Source: an uncultured Eubacteriales bacterium (lineage in GTDB: Bacteria; Bacillota; Clostridia; Christensenellales; UBA1242). Taken from it: a DNA stretch of 16,804 bases. Shown piece after piece: positions 13,227 through 16,804 of this stretch (within the stretch, counting starts at the first letter, position 1; every line of letters starts with the position of its first letter). The notes beneath the pieces are model-generated. The model ran no database searches, was not told the origin of the DNA, and saw only the letters and a program-made list of their open reading frames with translations. The position numbers were made by a program, and so were the translations under genes. Location of the stretch: contig CARTDZ010000006.1 in assembly GCA_949067325.1 (NCBI GenBank), positions 5,236 through 22,039 of the forward strand. The letters are read 5' to 3'.

Positions 13227-15015
13227 ACAACTCTTCACCATTTTCAAATTGAGAATTGTAAAGCTCTTTATAAAATCCGCCTTTTTTCATAAGCTCGTCA
13301 TGACCTCCAACCTCAACAATCGAGCCATCTTTCATGACAATGATTTGGTCAGCGTTTTTGATTGTTGAAAGCCTGTGTGCAATCACAAAGCTTGTTCGTC
13401 CCTGCATAAGTCTATCCATGGCAGTCTGGATAAGCATTTCAGTCCTTGTGTCAACAGAGCTTGTCGCCTCGTCAAGTATAAGCATAGGTGAGTTCTGCAC
13501 CATGGCTCTCGCAATGGTAAAAAGCTGCTTCTGACCTTGGCTGATTGCACTGTCTTCCTTCAAAACCATATTGTAACCTTGAGGCTCAGTCCTGATAAAG
13601 TGGTCGACGTTTGACATCTTGCAAGCTGCAACAATCTCTTCATCACTCGCACTAGGGTTGCCATAGGCGATGTTTTCACGAATAGTGCCTTCAAAAAGCC
13701 AAGTGTCTTGAAGCACCATGCCAAAAAGAGAGCGCACATAACTTCTGTTCATGTCTTTGGTCGAAACCCCATCAATCAAAATCTCGCCGCCATCAATCTC
13801 ATAAAAACGCATGAGCAGGTTGACCATGGTGGTTTTGCCAGCACCAGTAGGGCCAACAATGGCAATCTTCTGCCCAGGCAGAGCAGTGAAGTTGAAATTG
13901 TGAATTATCTGTTTGTCTTTTGAATAACCAAAGTCAACATTTCTAAATTCAACCTTACCTTCAACTTTGTCCAGAACTTTGACCTTATCGCTTTCGTCCT
14001 CTTCTTCTTCGCTTTCAATAAACTCAAAAACACGCTCAGCCGCAGCGCCCATCATCTGAAGGTTGCCAGCAAGCATACCAATCTGCGAAATAGGTTGGTT
14101 GAACATTCTTATATATGTTACAAAAGTGATAATTGATGTTATAAATATCAAATCACTATTCTTCATTGCAATCCAAGCCCCAGCCAAAACAACAACTACA
14201 TAAATGATATTGCCAATCGTGTTGATAATAGGGTGCATGAGCGAAGAGGTAAATTGCGCCTTCCTCGCTGAAGTTTTAAGCGTTCTGTTAAGGCTATCAA
14301 ATTGTCTCCATGCCTTCTGCTCACCATTGAAAGCTTTGACAACATTGTGAGAAGAAAATATCTCTTCAATATGCCCATTCAGTTCGCCCAAACTTTTCTG
14401 CTGAGTGACATAATATTTTTGATTGAATTTGACAATCAAAATCAAAACGCCAAAAGCGAGCGGAATTTCAGCAAGTGCAATCAATGTAAGCTCCCAGCTT
14501 ATCGTAAACATGATGATAGGTATAGCAACAATCATGGTAATGCTAGAAATCAAACTTGTGATAGAACCATTAAGTCCACGACCAACAGTGTCAACGTCAT
14601 TTGTCACTCTAGAAATAACATCACCAAAACTTGTCTTGTCAAAATATCTCAAAGGCAAACGGTTGATTTTGGTTGAAAGACTACTTCTTAAGTTTTTTGT
14701 AATAGTGGTTGAAACCTTTGACATCAAAAAGCCTTCAAAATAACTTAAAAACATAGAAATAAGATAAATTAATACCAAAATAAGTCCAATATTGTTGATT
14801 TTTTCAAGTGTGAAATCAGGCGAGCCTAAAACCTCCATCATTTCATTTAAAATTCTAGGCCCAACAATAGACAAGCCTGTCGCCAAAATCGCAAGCCCAA
14901 CGCCCAAAACCATCAACCATTTGACAGGTGCAATGGTCTTAAACAAAACCTTCATAGAGCCTTTCTTTTTCTCATTTCTCTGCGCGCCAGCTTTGCCAGC
15001 CTTAATCTTTGCCAT
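13225..15015 (-). CDS. ABC exporter half, catalytic subunit (heterodimer partner B)
   Basis: This encodes 596 residues: six membrane helices (about 20-310) of the type IV exporter fold, then an ATPase domain. Walker A is GPTGAGKT (388-395), Walker B is LILDEATSS with a normal catalytic Glu516, and the H-loop is VIAHRLSTI with His547. The signature, however, is ISQGQ (491-495) in place of LSGGQ. This is the mirror of partner A, so the pair has one complete ATP site (Walker motifs from B, signature from A) and one degenerate site, as in TM287/288, BmrCD and LmrCD. It likely exports drugs, lipids or peptides. I chose the ATG at 15015 (MAKIKAG) because AGGAGGAG lies just upstream; a longer reading adds 12 unlikely residues. 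It starts one base after the stop of partner A, so translation is probably coupled. Confidence 0.92.
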   Translation of the reverse strand: MAKIKAGKAGAQRNEKKKGSMKVLFKTIAPVKWLMVLGVGLAILATGLSIVGPRILNEMMEVLGSPDFTLEKINNIGLILVLIYLISMFLSYFEGFLMSKVSTTITKNLRSSLSTKINRLPLRYFDKTSFGDVISRVTNDVDTVGRGLNGSITSLISSITMIVAIPIIMFTISWELTLIALAEIPLAFGVLILIVKFNQKYYVTQQKSLGELNGHIEEIFSSHNVVKAFNGEQKAWRQFDSLNRTLKTSARKAQFTSSLMHPIINTIGNIIYVVVVLAGAWIAMKNSDLIFITSIITFVTYIRMFNQPISQIGMLAGNLQMMGAAAERVFEFIESEEEEDESDKVKVLDKVEGKVEFRNVDFGYSKDKQIIHNFNFTALPGQKIAIVGPTGAGKTTMVNLLMRFYEIDGGEILIDGVSTKDMNRSYVRSLFGMVLQDTWLFEGTIRENIAYGNPSASDEEIVAACKMSNVDHFIRTEPQGYNMVLKEDSAISQGQKQLFTIARAMVQNSPMLILDEATSSVDTRTEMLIQTAMDRLMQGRTSFVIAHRLSTIKNADQIIVMKDGSIVEVGGHDELMKKGGFYKELYNSQFENGEEL

Positions 15016-15016
15016 A

Positions 15017-16744
15017 TTACAACTCCTCCTGTGAAAGCTGCGAAAGTGCAATTTCTTTATAAACAGAGCAGCTTTTTAAAAGTTCCTTATGCTTGCCCAT
15101 GCCCACAACTTTGCCTTCGTCAAGCACAATAATCTTATCAGCGTTCATAATAGTGCCAATTCTTTGCGCAACAATAAGCTTTGTCGCACTCTTTGTATGC
15201 TTGTTAAGAGCAGATCTGAGCGTCTTGTCTGTCTTGTAGTCAAGCGCTGAAAAACTGTCGTCAAATATGAATATCTCAGGATTGCGAACAATCGCTCTCG
15301 CAATAGAAAGTCTCTGCTTCTGACCGCCAGAAACATTTGTGCCGCCTTGTGCTATCTCATATTCAAGCCCGCCTTCGAGAGAATAAACAAAGTCAGCTTG
15401 AGCTATCTTCAAAGCTTTCTCAACCTCTTCATCAGTGGCATTTTCATTGCCATACAAAATGTTCTCTTTCACGCTTCCACGAAACAGAACTCCACGCTGC
15501 GGAACATATCCAATCTTGTCATGAAGGTCACTCATTTTATAATCTTTTACATTGACGCCATCAATCAAAATATTGCCTTCTGTCGCGTCATAAAATCTAG
15601 GCACAAGATTTATAAGCGTACTCTTGCCACTTCCTGTCGAGCCAATAAATGCAATCGTCTGCCCAGCTTTGGCAGCAAATGAAATATGCTCAAGCACATA
15701 CTCGTCAGCGTCAGGGTATTTGAACGAAACATCTTCAAAAACAATGCTGCCACTCTCTTTTGCCTCTTCACCTTCGCCATCAAACAAAGTTGACTTGGTC
15801 TGCAAAATCTCATTCACACGCTTCGCTGAAACCATGCCTCTAGGCACAAACATGAAAAGCATAGAAAGGGTGAGAAAAGCAAAAATGATCTGCATCGAAT
15901 ATTGTGTAAATTCACCAATGTTTGCAATGGCGTTTATGTCTTGCCCATAAAGATAAGCCGTCAGCCAAACAATGGCAAGCCCAGTGCCAGACATAAGCAG
16001 CATCATCGCAGGGTCAATCACAGCCATAACTCTCTGCACAAACCTCTCCATCTTGGTCAGTTCACTATTGACTTTTTCAAACTTGGCCTCTTGCAACTTT
16101 TCAGCAGAATTGGCTCGCACAACCTTAAGTCCAGTCAAATTCTCACGCGTAACAAGGTTCAAATTGTCAATTTTCTTCTGGATTTTCTTGAATTTAGGCA
16201 CGGCCACAAAAAATACAAACAAAACAACAAGAAGCAAAAAGCAAACAGAAACCACATTAACAATAGACAAACTCGTCGAAATCTTGACAATCTTAAGGAT
16301 TGCAATCACAGCAGTGATAGGTGCAGTGACACCAAGATTTAACAATAAGATAAGCACTTGCTGCAGCTGAGTGATGTCGTTTGTAGAACGCGTAATAAGT
16401 GAAGCAATTGAAAATTTGTTTATCTCGTTCATAGAAAAGTTGTTGACTTTCTTAAAAACTTCGCCTCTAAGTCTAGCCATAAGATTGGTCACCACTAGCG
16501 CTGAAAGATAACTTACAACAATGGTGCAAAAAAGTATGCCGCCAACATAACCCATCATCTCAAGCGACTTCAAAATAATAGGCTTCAAATCTTGCGACTC
16601 AATCACGCCGCCCACCATCTTGAGTATCTCGCTCAAACATTCGGGCAGGGCAAGATTGCAAAAAACTTGCACAACCAAAAGTGCCAAAACGCCCAAAATC
16701 AAAAGCCATTCATACCATTTCAAATATTTAAGTTGTCTAAACAT
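15017..16744 (-). CDS. ABC exporter half, degenerate-site subunit (heterodimer partner A)
   Basis: This encodes 575 residues: six membrane helices (about 12-290), then an ATPase domain. Walker A GSTGSGKS (368-375) and the signature VSGGQ (471-475) are intact. The residue that normally polarises water is Asp (FDDS, Asp496) rather than Glu, and the switch His is Gln (VAQRIGTI, Gln527). This is the usual pattern of the less active subunit in heterodimeric exporters, here paired with the next gene. The start at 16744 (MFRQLK) is favoured since AAGGAGA lies just before it; the in-frame ATG seven codons upstream is itself part of that binding site. The SD for the partner gene lies in the last codons of this one. 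A regulator such as a MarR-type gene often precedes such pairs but would be outside the window. Confidence 0.92.
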   Translation of the reverse strand: MFRQLKYLKWYEWLLILGVLALLVVQVFCNLALPECLSEILKMVGGVIESQDLKPIILKSLEMMGYVGGILFCTIVVSYLSALVVTNLMARLRGEVFKKVNNFSMNEINKFSIASLITRSTNDITQLQQVLILLLNLGVTAPITAVIAILKIVKISTSLSIVNVVSVCFLLLVVLFVFFVAVPKFKKIQKKIDNLNLVTRENLTGLKVVRANSAEKLQEAKFEKVNSELTKMERFVQRVMAVIDPAMMLLMSGTGLAIVWLTAYLYGQDINAIANIGEFTQYSMQIIFAFLTLSMLFMFVPRGMVSAKRVNEILQTKSTLFDGEGEEAKESGSIVFEDVSFKYPDADEYVLEHISFAAKAGQTIAFIGSTGSGKSTLINLVPRFYDATEGNILIDGVNVKDYKMSDLHDKIGYVPQRGVLFRGSVKENILYGNENATDEEVEKALKIAQADFVYSLEGGLEYEIAQGGTNVSGGQKQRLSIARAIVRNPEIFIFDDSFSALDYKTDKTLRSALNKHTKSATKLIVAQRIGTIMNADKIIVLDEGKVVGMGKHKELLKSCSVYKEIALSQLSQEEL

Positions 16745-16770
16745 TGCTTTCTCCTTAAATTTCAATCATT

Positions 16771-16799
16771 ATTATAAATATACATCATATCAACTTCTA
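16771..16799 (-). promoter_or_regulatory. Candidate promoter of the exporter pair
   Basis: On the minus strand a perfect TATAAT (16771-16776) lies 17 bases after TAGAAG (16794-16799), a weak -35. The start would be near 16764, giving a leader of about 20 bases that holds the ribosome binding site. Another -10-like reading is possible because the region is AT-rich. Confidence 0.35.
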
Positions 16800-16804
16800 T
16801 ATAT

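Noticed and set aside
14302..14676. 124-codon plus-strand frame within the exporter gene
   Set aside because: It is opposite to conserved membrane helices of partner B and has no start signals or family likeness.

Overview
The window looks like chromosomal DNA from a low-GC, Gram-positive-type bacterium (Bacillota, most likely an uncultivated host-associated Clostridia lineage; this placement is inferred from gene style, not proven). The reasons are strong AGGAGG-type ribosome binding sites, AT-rich spacers, a lipoprotein substrate-binding protein, two secreted proteins held by a C-terminal membrane segment with a basic tail, and heterodimeric ABC exporters. The standard genetic code fits all genes.

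Left part (1-5921): two adjacent hairpins, a tRNA-Leu(CAA) on the minus strand, then a sigma-region-4-like regulator (544-1065) behind a near-consensus promoter. It ends tail-to-tail, with overlapping stop codons, against a minus-strand gene for a secreted membrane-anchored SH3-like protein (1062-1910). Divergent from that gene is a complete-looking phage-type large terminase (2027-3469) with no other phage gene in the window. Next comes a large secreted surface protein with GLUG-like repeats and a C-terminal membrane anchor (3705-5921). The gene content and the two similar surface proteins around a lone terminase make this the accessory-looking part.

Middle part (5913-11009): a solitary NMT1/SsuA-type lipoprotein (6179-7192, minus) sits between a bidirectional terminator and valS (7308-9896, plus). 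valS is followed by a DUF2238-like membrane protein with a lysine/aspartate-rich repeat tail (10020-10994), which ends in a perfect 13-bp terminator hairpin. The genes at 3705-5921 and 7308-9896 both run into short tandem repeats whose first copy includes the gene's own last codons and stop codon.

Right part (11036-16804): three minus-strand ABC genes. Two form a one-base-spaced pair with complementary non-canonical ATPase motifs, as in heterodimeric exporters of the TM287/288 and BmrCD type (16744 down to 13225). The third (13090-11036) is a MacB-like protein with ATPase and FtsX-type permease fused in one chain. Together they look like export or stress-resistance functions; their substrates cannot be read from the sequence.

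I did not find a clear new multi-gene system. The items most worth a second look are the lone intact terminase between two membrane-anchored surface proteins, and the stop-codon-spanning tandem repeats.
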